Both the position numbers and the translations under genes were made by a program. From contig NC_089185.1 of the NCBI RefSeq assembly GCF_947507565.1, positions 2,170,001 through 2,234,000 on the forward strand: a DNA stretch of 64,000 nt. Reading direction: 5' to 3'. Below, one piece after another: positions 11,453-22,848 of this stretch (positions within the stretch are counted from its first letter, which is position 1; each line of letters opens with the position of its first letter). The stretch is from Oscarella lobularis. Its lineage: Eukaryota > Porifera > Homoscleromorpha > Homosclerophorida > Oscarellidae. The notes beneath the pieces were generated by a model. That model was not told the origin of the DNA and did not search any database. It saw only the letters and a program-made list of their open reading frames with translations.

Positions 11453-14400
11453 GAGTCCCGTATCAAAAGTCGGACAACATCAAATCCCGGACAGCTTCTC
11501 GCCTTATCAGCCGACCGAGAGCGGCCGACCCATTGCTATCCACAAAGCTTAGGTAGTAAGCATTAATGTGGCACAGCATTCGCTTAGCGATCCATTCGCC
11601 CGAAGGAAGGAGAGGGTTTTTTTCGTTATTTTTAGCAACACCTATTCTCGGACGGATGACATCATACCCGGACAACGCCTTCCCTCTCGTCGAGAATAGG
11701 GTCTTAGTAGGAAAGCCACATATCACCGGAAAGCCCTGACTTCGCTCTATCTGATGCCGTTTAGTTTGCGTCGATCCGACTTACTGTTTTGGAGAAAATC
11801 GACTTTTCGTGAGGCCACCTAGGGTATCAAAAGTCGGACACCTTTTTTTATTTCTGAAGCAAAGTAATTCAACGGAATTAACTCTCAAAGTACTCCAGAG
11901 TTCCTTAATCTAACACAGTCACCAAACTGAACAAAACGGCGTTCAATGACAGCAAAATTCAAAATTAGTCGAAATTGTACTCGAAGTTGTCATCAGCTTT
12001 TTTCTTCTTTCTCTTCGAGGCCGTTCAGGCCTTGCTTGAGCATCGTCTGCCTCTCTCAATCTCTTTTCTGCAGCTGCGGCAGCTCTTTGTAATTTTTTTT
12101 CGGCAGCAAGCCTTTTCTTTTCAGCTTTTTCTCGGGCCTTTGCTTCCCTTTCAATTCGTCGTTTCTCCTTTTCTTCTTCTGCTTCCTTCTTCTTTCGCTG
12201 TTTCTCTTCAAGTTTCTCGATGTTTTCAGCAGTTGTTACGACTTTTGCGGTTGGAATCTTCCTTGTCTCAGGAGGTGGCGGCAGCTGCGGCAATGTAATA
12301 ATTCGCAACGAAAAAGGAACTCGTTTTGTGACCAGTGGAGAGTGAAATCTCCGGGGTACTTGAGCAACATGAGGCTCTGAGATGGCGGGTAAAGAGGGTG
12401 GAGTCGTCGATTCCGTCAATTGAAATTTTGAGGGCGAATTCGGAAGAAGTGAAGGCGGAGAGCGGTTTTTAGCTACGGAGGTAACCTCAAGCCACTTCTT
12501 GTAGCGCTGATTTGGCAAATCATATCCTTCGTCTTTTCATTTTTCAAACCGATTTACTTCTTCTCTTGTGAACGATTCTAAAGGGTCAAAAAAACTTTGA
12601 CGAGGCTGCATACATGTATGTCGGTCAGCTAACGGAGTTAGCATGGGCAGAAGATTCCTTTTTGGAGTAGTTGACGGAACTGGGTCGATTTCTCCCGGCA
12701 AACGAATAGCTTTAGGGTTGAATGGGTAAACACCGCAAGTTCAAAAACTTCCTTCAACATTTGCTATGGTCATGGCTCGACGCCAAGCCTTAGAAAAAAG
12801 CTCGACAAAATTACTTCTGTTGACCAGCATGCCAAATCGTTCTGTTGTGAACTTTTGGCATTCCTCACTCCAGTATACTTTTAGGCAACCAAAGCAACCG
12901 CGATCGAGTGGCTGAAGAAGATGCGTCGTATGGGGTAGAAGGCAAAAAACGACCACTTCTTCTTCAACAGCTCTCTTATTAACAGGCAAGGTAAAATGGG
13001 ACGAATGTCCGTCAAGCAGCAAGAACAATGGGCGACTCCTGGGAGCGTGAACAAGAAAATGATCGGTTAACCATTCTTCAAAAATTTCTGAATTGATCTT
13101 CTTGCGATCCAATACCACCGTGGGAGGCAAAACATAGCCTGTTGCGCTCACACATGCAAGGACAGTCAATTGCGTTTTATCGCCCGACGTAGCGACGTAA
13201 GGGTGCGAACAGCCTCGTTCCACAATTACTCGGCCGGTGCGCGGATTCAACGGTACTCCTGTCTCGTCACAGTTAAAAATCTGTCCGGGCTTTTCAAACA
13301 GATTCTCTTCCTCCAGAATACGATGCAGGTTCAAATAGTATGCGTCGACGACTTCTCTCTTCGTGGCGTTCAGACGAACTTGGGCAAGTGGTTCGGCTTG
13401 ACGCAAAGCAATTTGCGGATGGCGCTCTCGAAATCTTTGCCACCATCCGAGACCAACTGTAATTTCTGCGGCGCTTTTACGACTAACGATCTCGGACGCA
13501 AGGGTGATAACCTGCTTAAACTTTAGTTAAGGCTGCACTAAAAATGAACATGAAGAGCATGCAGATGGTAACCTGTTTCCTTGTTCTGGGATAGCCAAGA
13601 GAAGCGCAATTGAGAAGAAACTGAACAAACTCATTTTCTTCCTTGTTGGAGAGGTACCTCCTTTGATCCGGTACGTGGGAATTTTTTTCCTTGCGTCTCA
13701 TTGCGTCAAATACTGTTGATCTGGGAACACCCCATCTTTGCTCAACAACTCTTAGCGATGCTCCTTCGGAAATGTCATGCAAAGCAGATTCTAGCTTTTT
13801 TGCTCCATGCGGACCTTTTGCCCATTTTTTAAAAACAGTTGGTCGCTCAACTGCAGCGAAAGACACTTTACAGTATTCTACTACGCCTATTGCAGCTGTC
13901 TGCGCCAGACAAGACCTACCTAGGCGAGGAAACACTGGCCCAACGTTCTGCGCAAGTCCCCGTCGAGACATGAAGAAGCAGCGAGGAAAAGGAAATACGA
14001 GTACGGAGAAAAGCAGGAAACAAATTGATATTAACAGCGCAAACAAGGTACCGTAAACTCACAAATATCATCAAAGATTGCGATTACTTTCATGAGCTCA
14101 GCTGCAAACGCAACCAAAAAAGTGCCTCTCAGCACCATAGGTTTAGTTAATTAAAAAATTTCACTTTCCTGCTTTTGCCTTGTAAGCCAAAAGAGCTTAG
14201 AGAACGGTTCAGTTGCGGGTCAAAGTGAAGATTTGGTAAGAAACTCGAATGACATTATATACAAAAATTGTACAAAAGTAGCAATCAGGTTACATACGTA
14301 AAAGGTTAAATATTAATTACTATGTATCGCTCAGCAGACGAGCTATTCAAGCAGAGGATCTGCACGTTCTAAAAACGCAAGAAGAAGAAAAATAAAGGCT

Positions 14401-14913
14401 CTAGCACCTACTCCCTCACCCATGTGTTCTCAAGTTGACCAAATGCCTCATCTGATATTTTTCCTTACTTGCTAAAACGTTGCTCAGCTCTACTTTATCT
14501 CAATCCTCCAGCTAAGATCACATTTAGCGAATATTGAGGTGTCCGACTTTTGATACCTTAGGTGGCCATTTTCTCCAAAACAGTCCGTCGAATCGACGAA
14601 ACTAAACGGCATCAGATAGAGCGAAGCCAGAGCTTTCGGGCGATATGCGGCTTTCCTACTCAGACCCTATGCTCGACGAGAGGGAAGGCGTTGTCCGGGT
14701 ATGATGTCATCCGTCCGAGAATAGGTGTTGCTAAAAATAACGAATAAAGCCCTCTCCTTCCTTCGTGCGAATAGATCGCTAGGCAAATGCTGTGCCACAT
14801 TAATGCTTACTACCTAAGCTTTGTGGATAGCAATGGGTCGGCCGCCCCCGGTCGGCTGGTAAGGCTAGAAGCTGTCCGGGATTTGATGTTGTCCGACATT
14901 TGATACGGGACTC
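11453..14913 (-). mobile_element. pogo-type transposon, 3.46 kb, with ~380-390-bp terminal inverted repeats
   Basis: The ends GAGTCCCGTATCAAA... (11453) and ...TTTGATACGGGACTC (14913) are flanked by TA on both sides (11451-11452 and 14914-14915), the Tc1/mariner/pogo target duplication. The inverted repeats run 11453-11843 and 14537-14913. Inside each arm the motif TATCAAAAGTCGGACA recurs at the inner edge, so each arm has matching outer and inner boxes. The interior holds one transposase gene on the minus strand. About 500 bp (14050-14536) before the right arm holds no gene. Confidence 0.9.
11943..14046 (-). pseudogene. pogo/jerky-type DDE_1 transposase with a coiled-coil tail, two TGA stops
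   Basis: Exon 1 ends at 13573 and exon 2 starts at 13511, with a 61-bp GT-AG intron between. Exon 1 has a Psq/CENP-B-like helix-turn-helix (KLESALHDISEGASLRVVEQ then WGVPRSTV). Exon 2 carries the DDE_1 core: FNCDETGVPLN (first Asp, about 13275), LLLDGHSSH (second Asp, about 13020) and LQPLDRGCFGCLK (third, about 12905). The frame then stays the same to 11943 but meets TGA at about 12741 and 12534. After the second stop comes a Pro-rich linker and a Lys/Glu/Ala coiled coil (about 12300-12020). Both TGAs could come from CGA or GGA codons. The start is uncertain. It was recently functional and is now probably dead. Confidence 0.8.
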
Positions 14914-14998
14914 TAAATATTATGAATCGCCCAAGTAAAATTTTTTATTGACCATTTATGTGGGGACTAATTACATGTTGCTTGTTACAAGTTTCGTG

Positions 14999-15342
14999 CA
15001 TATTATGCATGTTCAATGTTGCATCTCACAAGTTACAAGTGGCAAGTGGCAAGTGGCAAGTGGCAAGTTGCAAGTTACAAGTGCATGTCACAAGTTGCAA
15101 GTTACAAGTGCATGTCACAAGTTGCAAGTTGCAAGTTGCAAGTTACAAGCGTATGTCACAAGTTGCACGTTGCAAGTTGCAATTTACATGTTGCATGTCA
15201 CAAGTTGCACGTTGCAAGTTGCAAGTTACAAGTTGCATGTTCCAAGTTGCAAGTTACAAGTTGCAAGTTGCATGGCGCATGTTGCATAGCGCATGTTGCA
15301 AGTTGCAAGCTGCAAGTTGCATGTTGCATGTTAAAAATTAAA
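14999..15342. repeat. Minisatellite built on the heptamer CAAGTTG
   Basis: About 330 bp of CAAGTTG/CAAGTTA/CATGTTG heptamers on the plus strand. All long frames across it are translations of the repeat. The same unit in reverse complement lies at 20135-20332, so the two arrays form an inverted pair around about 4.8 kb. Confidence 0.9.
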
Positions 15343-15667
15343 AGTTACAAGATGTCTTCCTGCAAGAACGTGCCAGTTCCTGTTACTGTAACATGAGAGT
15401 TGCGAAGGTTAGAACATCCGAAATTCGTTGGCTTTTTCATAGTAAGCAATGTTTTTGTGCACTAAGAGTAGTTTCACATAACATGTATTAAATCAGAAAA
15501 AGATGCGTTACTTAATAACAATAACTCAGAAAGTTCGATAGATCGCCAAAACGTCTACCCAAGTAATTATCTCAAAAAAAGAACACGTATGTTTGGCCAA
15601 CGGGCTCAACAGTACTTAGCGGAATTATCCGCCTTCTCAATTATCTTAACCGGCATCGTAACTTGTC

Positions 15668-16654
15668 TCAATCGCCTTCTTTGCTTCTTTCTTTGCCTTC
15701 CAAAGGCGTTTCCAGAAGTGAAAGCAAGATAACTATTATGTCTTCTAAAGGAGGCCTGCTGTCGGGATCAAGCGTAAGACACTTGTCGACGATGACACGA
15801 ACGCTCTCCTCCAAATGCTTTCTGTCCGGTCCCTGAGGAGGACGATTATATCCTCCGCTCAGAGCGCCAACTATTTGCTGCGCTACCATGCCTTGCAAGT
15901 TGCCACACTTGCTGTCTTCCAAACAACTCAATGAGAACGACGCCAAAAGACCAGACATCTGTTGCTTTTGTGATGTGAGCGTTAAAAGCAAACATTTCCG
16001 GCGACATAAACTCTTGGGTGCCGCGTGGTCCACGAAGAGTCGTACGGCCGGTTTTCAGAAGAGTTGAGACACCCATGTCGCAAAGCTTTGACGCCATTGA
16101 TGGCAGTTCAACCTGCAGCATCGCTACAACCGCAAATTCATGCAGATAAATAAATTCTTACCAGGATGTTATTAGGTTTGACGTCAAAATGTATGACGTT
16201 CTTGTCGTGCAAATACATGAGTCCCGAACAAACTCCAGTTGCAATATTGACCTTGTCTTTCTTGGTCGAAAGCTAACGTTTTATTAAAGTATCTCCGGAG
16301 ACATAGTGAAATTTATAATGTGCTTAGAGTTTGTGCCAGTGATCCAAATATCAAACGATGCGAGTCTGCTACATTGACCATTTCCGTCACAAGGATTGTT
16401 CCTTCGGAGTCGGCTACATACCCGAAGAAACGAAAGACGTTCGGGTGATTTAAACGTCTGCAATATTTCCAAATTTATAGTGCGAATTACAAGCCTTATC
16501 ACGTACGTCAGAATCTTTCCCTCCTTCTCGTGATCAGCTCCGACTTCAAACTAGAAGACTTTCGCTGCATACGTGGTAAAGTTGATTTGCGCCTCGTACA
16601 CCCGTCCAAAGGATCCTCGACCAATCAGTTTGATTAAGTCGACGTCATCGCGAT
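15668..16654 (-). pseudogene. Protein kinase (TKL-like) gene, damaged
   Basis: Exons on the minus strand are about 16654-16507, 16457-16375, 16272-16162 and 16112-15668. The domain reads in order: LIGRGSFGRVYEA (Gly loop), YAAKVF (VAIK Lys), LNHPNVFRFFGY, VTEM hinge, MYLHDKNVIHFDVKPNNIL (catalytic loop with HFD in place of HRD; Asp, Lys and Asn kept), LCDMG (DFG variant), a GTQEFMSPEM activation-segment end, TDVWSFGVVLIELFG, and the final CLTLDPDSRPP. A TAG directly follows AAKVF, and one base is out of frame near 15905 (after ELFG). So the kinase is probably inactive unless unseen splicing repairs it. It sits between the inverted heptamer arrays, next to an integrase gene. Confidence 0.7.
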
Positions 16655-17309
16655 CTGTAACAAAGCAGTTACCACACTAACACATGAAGATGTACTAATA
16701 TACGTAGTATTACGTAGACAAACCGAATTTTTGACAGCCATAGACTTCTCGCGTCACATCTAAGCAATCAAATTTTTGAGTGGCGATACTGCTTGGTTTT
16801 TTAGCAGCACTCACAAATTGAATCCTGACTCGCGTTCACCTTCACAGATACTTCGTCGTCGACTTCCACGTGTCTCTTTTGAGAGGAGTATGATTGCAAT
16901 CGCGACGGACGTTTTGAAACCTTTTATCTAAAAGAAATTGTACATTACAAATTGTATTTTCAATTTTATAACCTGCTGTTTCTTGAGTCGTCGAACTGTC
17001 CTTCACCACTATTATTTCTTCATCGCTGTCATTAGAAGTGAAGTTGCAGATTTCTATCCCAAAAATGTCACGCTAATATTTGTAAAGCTTGCTCAACAGT
17101 TGGTTTTATGGGGAACAGCTGCATATATTGTAAGACTTGTCTTGCGACTGGCTTTCAGAAGTAGCCCGAGGGTAAATGGAACACTCTGCTTTGTCTGCGG
17201 ATGTATAAGCCTGTCGTCAATGATCTTGCTTTCACGGTTCTTCGTTTGAAAAAGTACGATATCTATGTTAATAGAAAAAAATCCTTGTTATTGAAAGAGG
17301 CAATATTTA
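16655..17309. other. No gene resolved
   Basis: This may be intronic sequence between the kinase exons and the upstream minus-strand exons at 17310-17916. The plus-strand frame at 16938-17249 is hydrophobic but lacks supporting features. Confidence 0.35.
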
Positions 17310-17916
17310 TTACAGTAAAACCTTTGTATATAGCTTTGACGTATTCGGGATGTCCTTTGAAATGCAGAGCAAACGCAGCTTCAGCAAAGAAGTGTTCTCA
17401 CGTAGGTGCTTTGGCCGAACTTTAAGGTCCTGCACAGCGTCGCCCTCGTCGGTCAACTCCTGAAGGACAGTTTTTCCTTTGGCGTTCTTCGCTAAGATTC
17501 GAGGCAATACGAACACCTCAACCATCTGCCACCAATGTGTAAAAATATTAACTGGCAGAGAATTTTTTCCTCTAACTTTTTCGTCCACAATGTCATCATC
17601 TCGTCCACGAGTTGATGCAGCACGACTGCGCGACTCTCCGTGTTTCTTCGCGATTCCTTCTTGTTGATAGACTCTGCTTAGCTTGTCGAGTTCGTATTTA
17701 GCAGCAACTGAAAAATTTTGTTCAAATTACACTCGTTTTCATGGATAAATACGTACACGAAAGCGCAGCGCCCTTCTTTTCACGTATTCTGGCTCCTTCA
17801 TGCTCGTAAACAGGTTCTTCTTCCTCCGATGAGGTCTCTTCACGATCGTCGTACGTGCGAGCCGCAATGCCTTTGCCTTGCCGCATCGAGCGCATCACTA
17901 CAACCAAATACAACAA
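17310..17916 (-). CDS. Two or more exons of an unknown protein, possibly the N-terminal part of the kinase gene
   Basis: An exon ending at 17757 (donor GTACGT) and one starting at 17707 (acceptor TTTTTCAG) join in frame across a 49-bp intron. The joined product has an acidic stretch (SSEEEEPVYEHEG), then KKGAALS, AAKYELDKLSRVYQQEGIAKK, a basic/acidic linker and VNIFTHWWQMVEVFVLPRIL. The second exon's 3' limit is unclear: another frame (LREHFFAEAAFALHFKGHPEYVKAIYKG) looks at least as protein-like after about 17410, so a frame change or another splice is likely. I know no family for it. Orientation and position fit an upstream part of the kinase gene. Confidence 0.35.
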
Positions 17917-18670
17917 GAACTACACTCATTTTACTTGCTTGCACTCGCGAGCCCAAACCGTTCTTTTGCGTGGCCGTGATATGCTAGCGCATGCGCACAT
18001 ATACGCTAACCTGTACCTTACTCGCGACACAATGGTAAGACTCCATTCTCCTGTTTTCCTTCACCAGAGCATTCTTTTCAGATCGATCAACTGTCGCAAA
18101 TCATTCGGCGCTTGTTCAAACTGGGAAAGAAGCTGAACGTCATACTGATCTATTTGCAGCGATGTACTGGTCAACGTATCAGGTATTTCTGCATCCTACT
18201 ATTCCTACATTTTTTAAGGATTATCTGGTTCAGTTTTTCATCGTTAAAGCGTCACTTGAGGCGACACCGCCTTCGAAGACGAGGGCACCGGCGAGAACAT
18301 TTCTGGACAATTGTGCGCTTGATAATGGTTTGGGAAAGAAGTAATAGTCATACGTAGCTAAATAATTTTTACATAGATTGAACTACATTCTTGCAATAGA
18401 GATATTGGTTACCGGCAGATGTGGCAGGTGGTAAGGAAGAAGTGCGACGGGCAAGTGCTGAGGTATATTCAACTGTATAAGGTATAACAACTTTTATATG
18501 TTGAATTATAGAGAAACTGTGAGAAAAGTACTGAAGATTGTTGATCCTTGTTGAGTTAGGAACCGAAGCCGTCAGCGATTTCGTCGACGCCAATACGAGA
18601 ACCCAGTACGTTAATTAAATGAAAGCGGCCAGTGACAGGCCATGTGATCCATAGCTCTGTTGATTTGCTA
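17917..18670. other. Region upstream of the integrase, no certain gene
   Basis: A possible exon after an acceptor at about 18081 reads STVANHSALVQTGKEAERH then LFAAMYWSTYQVF and ends near 18344. It is protein-like but unrecognised. It may belong to the divergent integrase gene. Confidence 0.3.
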
Positions 18671-19748
18671 GGGGCCAAATTTTGGCATATCGATGGCTAT
18701 GATAAGCTTAAAGCATTTGGCTTTGAAATACACGGAGCGATTGACGGGTAAGCTTCGTATCTGTACTATCAGTTACGTAAATGTAAGCTGTCCGATCTTC
18801 AAGATTCTCGCGTAAAATAATTTGGCTGTCAATGGTTTCAAGTAACCTCGATCGTCGCCAAGTGGCTGATCTATATTTAGACAGCGTTCTCTTTTATAAA
18901 AGTAAGAGGTTTGTAATGACGTCATTACCAAATTTTACAAACTTTAATTGCATTAGGTTGTCCAACAATAATCCGTTCAGACTGCGGAACTGAGAATTCG
19001 TTGTTGGCAACACTGCATATAATGCAACGTCACGGAGCGGCTGACAGATTTGGAGGCGAAAAGAGCTATCGATATGGTCGTTCAGTGTTCAATCAACGTA
19101 TTGAAGCTTTGTGGAGCATTTTAAAGAAATATTTTGCCACTTGGTGGATTGAACACCTAAGGGTATGCCAGCAACTGAAAACGGTGAAGTAAATGTTCCT
19201 AATATTTAGCTGTCTTAAGAGTTTGCAAATAAACGGTGTTGTCAATTTTTCAAATAGCCTCCAAAAGTAATGCAGGCAGCTTTATTATATCCAATGACAA
19301 ATATTTCTATTTCTTTCAGAGACTGTATGAGAGTCATCCTGTGGAGACCAATGCAGAGGGCACTGAATGACTTCACAGTGAGGTGGAACAACCACCCGTT
19401 TCGGAAACAGCGAAGGCGAACGGCACAGAAAGAAGCTTCTCCAAACGAGCTTTTCTGTTTGAGCGAAGAATTTGGTATGTAGCTGAAAATCAAAATTATT
19501 CAATAATTTTGGTAACGTCAGGTGGACAAAACTATGCAAAACCTGTGCATGACGACGTCATAAGATACGGAAAAGAACAAACCATGGATTCGTCACAGGA
19601 GCTACTCGTGCCAAACGAATTGAAGACTGTTCGGCGACAATTTTTGCATAGCCGCAATAGTGACCCCGAACAGTTACATTACATGCCAATGAAAGAAGTT
19701 CTAGACTTAGCTGTACAGTTTGTCCGTTTTGTTCAAAGGAATATGTAA
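18671..19748 (+). pseudogene. Integrase-core (DDE) transposase, HIDGYDKLK subfamily, C-terminal half
   Basis: Exons are 18671-18747 (AKFWHIDGYDKLKAFGFE then IHGAIDG), 18804-18901 (FSRKIIWLSMVSSN), 18957-19162 (CPTIIRSDCGTEN, then YGRSVFNQRIEALWS and WWIEHL), about 19320-19472 (RALNDFTVRWNNHPFRK) and 19532-19748. The triad is visible: Asp in WHIDG, Asp in RSDCG, Glu in QRIE. The first two introns (about 55 bp each) keep the frame. At 19162/19320 the phase does not match, so there is a lesion or another splice choice. The N-terminal HTH part is not found. The plus-strand frame at 18112-18357 could be an upstream exon but shows no motif. It is related to the integrase at 52198 but a distinct subfamily. 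Confidence 0.75.
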
Positions 19749-20134
19749 CATAATGATCACTATTTGCAGACACTGCCGTACAGACTGTGTACTGCACTTG
19801 CATGAAGCTGCTACACTGAACATATTCGGAAAATGATGCGACGCGCGGCGCATACAGAAACGATCTTCGCAAAGAAATTCATTTGCCAAAAGCAAAAGTG
19901 GCTGAGATTAAAGTCATTTTACATGGCTTTTCAGTAGGAGTCCTACGACACTAGGATGATTTCAGCTTTCAGCGGAAAACCATTGAACACTTCTAATTAC
20001 AACCAAAATTGGATTTGCTTTGGACACTTTACTATAAACAGAATTAACAAAATTGCAAGAGTAGTTCAAAGAGATTTCTGCTGAAAAATTCTGAAATCGA
20101 ATGACGGTTTTGCTCCACTTTCAACAGGCGACAT

Positions 20135-20332
20135 GCATCCTGCCACTTGCAACTTGCAGCTTGCAACTTGCAACTTGCAACATGTAACCTATAACATGTT
20201 AACTGCAACTTGTGACTTGCAACATGCAACTTGCAACTTGTAACTTGCAACTTGCAACTTGTAATTTGTATCCTGTAACATGCAACATGCAACATGCACA
20301 TACAACATGTAACCTGCAACTTGTTCATTGTA
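20135..20332. repeat. Inverted copy of the CAAGTTG heptamer minisatellite
   Basis: CAACTTG/CAACATG heptamers on the plus strand are the reverse complement of the array at 14999-15342. The array is shorter and less regular than the left one. No shared unique terminal sequence is found outside the two arrays, so element ends cannot be fixed. Confidence 0.85.
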
Positions 20333-20818
20333 CTTTGCGTGACCCTTGTGGGCCACCGTAAGCTTCACCAGCGTTCTGCGACCTTCCGACAGTACGATCG
20401 ATCAGGTGCCATTGCGGTCCCACGAAAGCCCGCTCTTTTAGACTTCGATTTGCGGCCCATCGCAGCGAAAAACAATCGAAAAAAGCGAGAAAATCGAGGT
20501 ATTTCACGGGTACTTCAGACGCGCGTTAGCACAGACCGGAATATCGCCGATTTCTTCTTTCTGCGGATCTAGAGCCAGAGTCCGCAATGGAAACAGGAGA
20601 CTAAAAGCTACAGAAGACAGTCTAAGCAAAAGAAACGGGAAAACGAAGCCATTTGGAGAAGATACAGAAACGCCTTATAATTAGTTCTTTTTTAGCAAGT
20701 TCGGAACGTCGCACAGGCCCAAAAACAGCACAATTGAAAGAGAATGAAAAGAAGCATCAGCTAAAAAATTTATTTTTTAACATGGAATTTGATCCAAAAG
20801 CGTGGGAGTTTCTCATAA
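20333..20818. other. No gene recognised
   Basis: It lies between the inverted heptamer array and the Tigger element. Frames 20294-20572 (plus) and 20325-20507 (minus) match nothing. Confidence 0.45.
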
Positions 20819-20820
20819 TA

Positions 20821-22846
20821 CAGTAGAACCCCGCTTATGGACCACCCCGCTATAGCGACCACTTCCGGAGGGAACGGTTTTTTTGCCCATTCTCCTTACA
20901 TTTTTGTCCCGCTGGAGGGACCACCTAGTTTCGCTATAACGACCACCTGCTTTTCGGATTCACCTCTGACTTTACATAATGCGCATGTCAGAAGTGTGTC
21001 GCGTGTGCCTAGTGCGTTAGCCAGCAACGAGTCGCGTGTCCAGTTGCCTAAATTATGGCCTCGGGGAAGCAGAGAAAGAGCTTGTCGATAGAGGACAAGC
21101 TCAAAATAATCAAGGAAAGTGCCAGCAATAGTCAGAGGCAGCTGGCAATATCGTTCGGAGTGGGCAAATCACAAGTGCAGCGCGTACTGAAGCGGAAAGC
21201 CGAAATCATCGAAGAATTTGAGCGGAACGGTAATTTGAAGCGGAAGAGGCTCTGCGTGACTGGAGAATTTGATGATGTCGACCAGTTGACGTGGACATGG
21301 TTTGAGTTAGCCCGTTCGAAGAACACCCCTGTCAGTGGGCCAATGATCCAGGAACAAGCCAGAAAGTTTGCTGTACGGCTTGACAAGCCGCAATTTAGTG
21401 CGTCGAACGGATGGCTTGCACGATTCAAAAACCGCCATAATATTGTTGGTTCAACTCTCACAGGCGAGAGAGCGAGCGTAGAACCTGCAACAGTCGAAAG
21501 TTGGGTTCTGGAGCGTCTTCCAGAGATTGTCAGCGGTTATGCTGCCTGTGACGTTTACAACATGGACGAAACAGGTCTTCTGTTTCGTGCACTGCCTGAC
21601 AAAAGTCTATCAGTGAAAGGACGTGACTGCGCAGGGGGGAAGAAGTCCAAAGATAGACTGACAGTTGCCTTGTGTGTCAATGCCCTTGGAGAATTTGAAA
21701 CGCCGCCAGTGATAGGTCGTTCTCTTAGGCCTCGCTGTTTCAAAAGTCTGCAATTGCATCAATTACCTGTTGCCTGGGTGGCTAATAAAAAGGCATGGAT
21801 GACCAGGGATATTTTTGATCCGTGGATACGCCGTTTCAACGGAAAGATGTCTTCTCAAGGCAGAAAAGTTCTTTTGTTTCTCGATAATGCATCATCTCAC
21901 TCGCACAATTTGGATCTGTCTAATGTGAAGATTCAATTTCTTCCAGCAAATACCACTTCGGTCTTGCAGCCACTTGATCTGGGCAAAATTCAAAACATGA
22001 AATGCCACTATCGCAGCCAGATTCTACGCTCTGTTCTCAGCAAAATCGATTTATCTGCCAGCGCTACTGAGATAGCAAAGAGCATCACTGTCCTGGACGC
22101 ATGTCACTGGATAAAAACAGCCGTTTCAAAAATAAATCCGGAAACGGTTCAGAAATGTTTTCACAAGGCTGGTTTTGAATTTCAACAGGAGGACACTTTT
22201 TCTGGAGACACGAGCCAAGCTAACCCTTCGGATGAAACCCACGGTCTGGAAGAGATTCTGTCCTTAGCTGTCTCCACACTAGACCTTGCTGATCCACTTT
22301 CATCGCAATCATATGCCAATATCGATGACGACATTCAAACAACGGATGCTCTTGAAGATGGCTGGGAAGACGGCTTGGTTGAAGATTTTCTTGCCGCCAG
22401 AGAAAAGACCGTCGAAGTCGATGAAGAAGGCGAAGAGGACGTCACTGAAATTTTTCCAGAAATCAGCACTTATCCGGATGCTATTAAATGTGCCAATGAT
22501 CTAAAGCAGTTTGCGGTGCTGAAAGGTTTGGATTCCATTTTGTCAGACGTCCTGTCCATTCAAAGGAAACTGGAAGATGCTAGTTTCAGGCAGAGACAAA
22601 GCGCAAAGCAAACTTCTATTGATTCATATTGTCAACGCTTGTAGATCACACTTCAGTTGGTATACGTCGTAGAAATACTGTACACAATAAAGCGTGCCTC
22701 ATATCTTTGTTCGATAAAATTGTAGTCACGTGCATTAACGCACGCTATATGAGAGGAACACGCCCATATTCGCTGGGAGGACCACCCCGCTATAGCGACC
22801 ACTGCTTGTGGGTCCCACAGGTGGTCCTTATAGCGGGGTTCTACTG
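20821..22846 (+). mobile_element. Complete Tigger/pogo-like transposon
   Basis: The ends CAGTAGAACCCCGCT and AGCGGGGTTCTACTG are flanked by TA on both sides (20819-20820 and 22847-22848). A further 25-bp block, GGACCACCCCGCTATAGCGACC and neighbours, occurs near both ends in the same orientation and contains its own inverted GCTATAGC. This gives paired subterminal sites. At 2026 bp with an unbroken transposase, it is the best candidate for a recently or currently autonomous element in the window. Confidence 0.95.
21055..22644 (+). CDS. Intact Tigger-like transposase (CENP-B HTH plus DDE_1)
   Basis: 529 codons with no stop and no intron. Residues 1-55 form a Psq/CENP-B N-terminal helix-turn-helix (LSIEDKLKIIKES, QLAISFGVGKSQVQRVLKRK). 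Residues 75-140 form the second CENP-B-type HTH (PVSGPMIQEQARKFA, NGWLARFKNRHNI). The DDE_1 core has all three acids: VYNMDETGLLF, LLFLDNASSHSH and LQPLDLGKIQNMK. The tail after residue about 390 is acidic and likely a linker or interaction region. It fills the element between its terminal repeats, 234 bp after the left end. The length is normal for Tigger. Its product would bind the subterminal repeats and cut and paste the element into TA sites. Confidence 0.95.
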   Translation: MASGKQRKSLSIEDKLKIIKESASNSQRQLAISFGVGKSQVQRVLKRKAEIIEEFERNGNLKRKRLCVTGEFDDVDQLTWTWFELARSKNTPVSGPMIQEQARKFAVRLDKPQFSASNGWLARFKNRHNIVGSTLTGERASVEPATVESWVLERLPEIVSGYAACDVYNMDETGLLFRALPDKSLSVKGRDCAGGKKSKDRLTVALCVNALGEFETPPVIGRSLRPRCFKSLQLHQLPVAWVANKKAWMTRDIFDPWIRRFNGKMSSQGRKVLLFLDNASSHSHNLDLSNVKIQFLPANTTSVLQPLDLGKIQNMKCHYRSQILRSVLSKIDLSASATEIAKSITVLDACHWIKTAVSKINPETVQKCFHKAGFEFQQEDTFSGDTSQANPSDETHGLEEILSLAVSTLDLADPLSSQSYANIDDDIQTTDALEDGWEDGLVEDFLAAREKTVEVDEEGEEDVTEIFPEISTYPDAIKCANDLKQFAVLKGLDSILSDVLSIQRKLEDASFRQRQSAKQTSIDSYCQRL

Positions 22847-22848
22847 TA

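Noticed and set aside
14948-15396. Three overlapping 113-127-codon frames rich in Cys, Lys, Leu, Gln
   Set aside because: They are translations of the CAAGTTG heptamer array in three registers.
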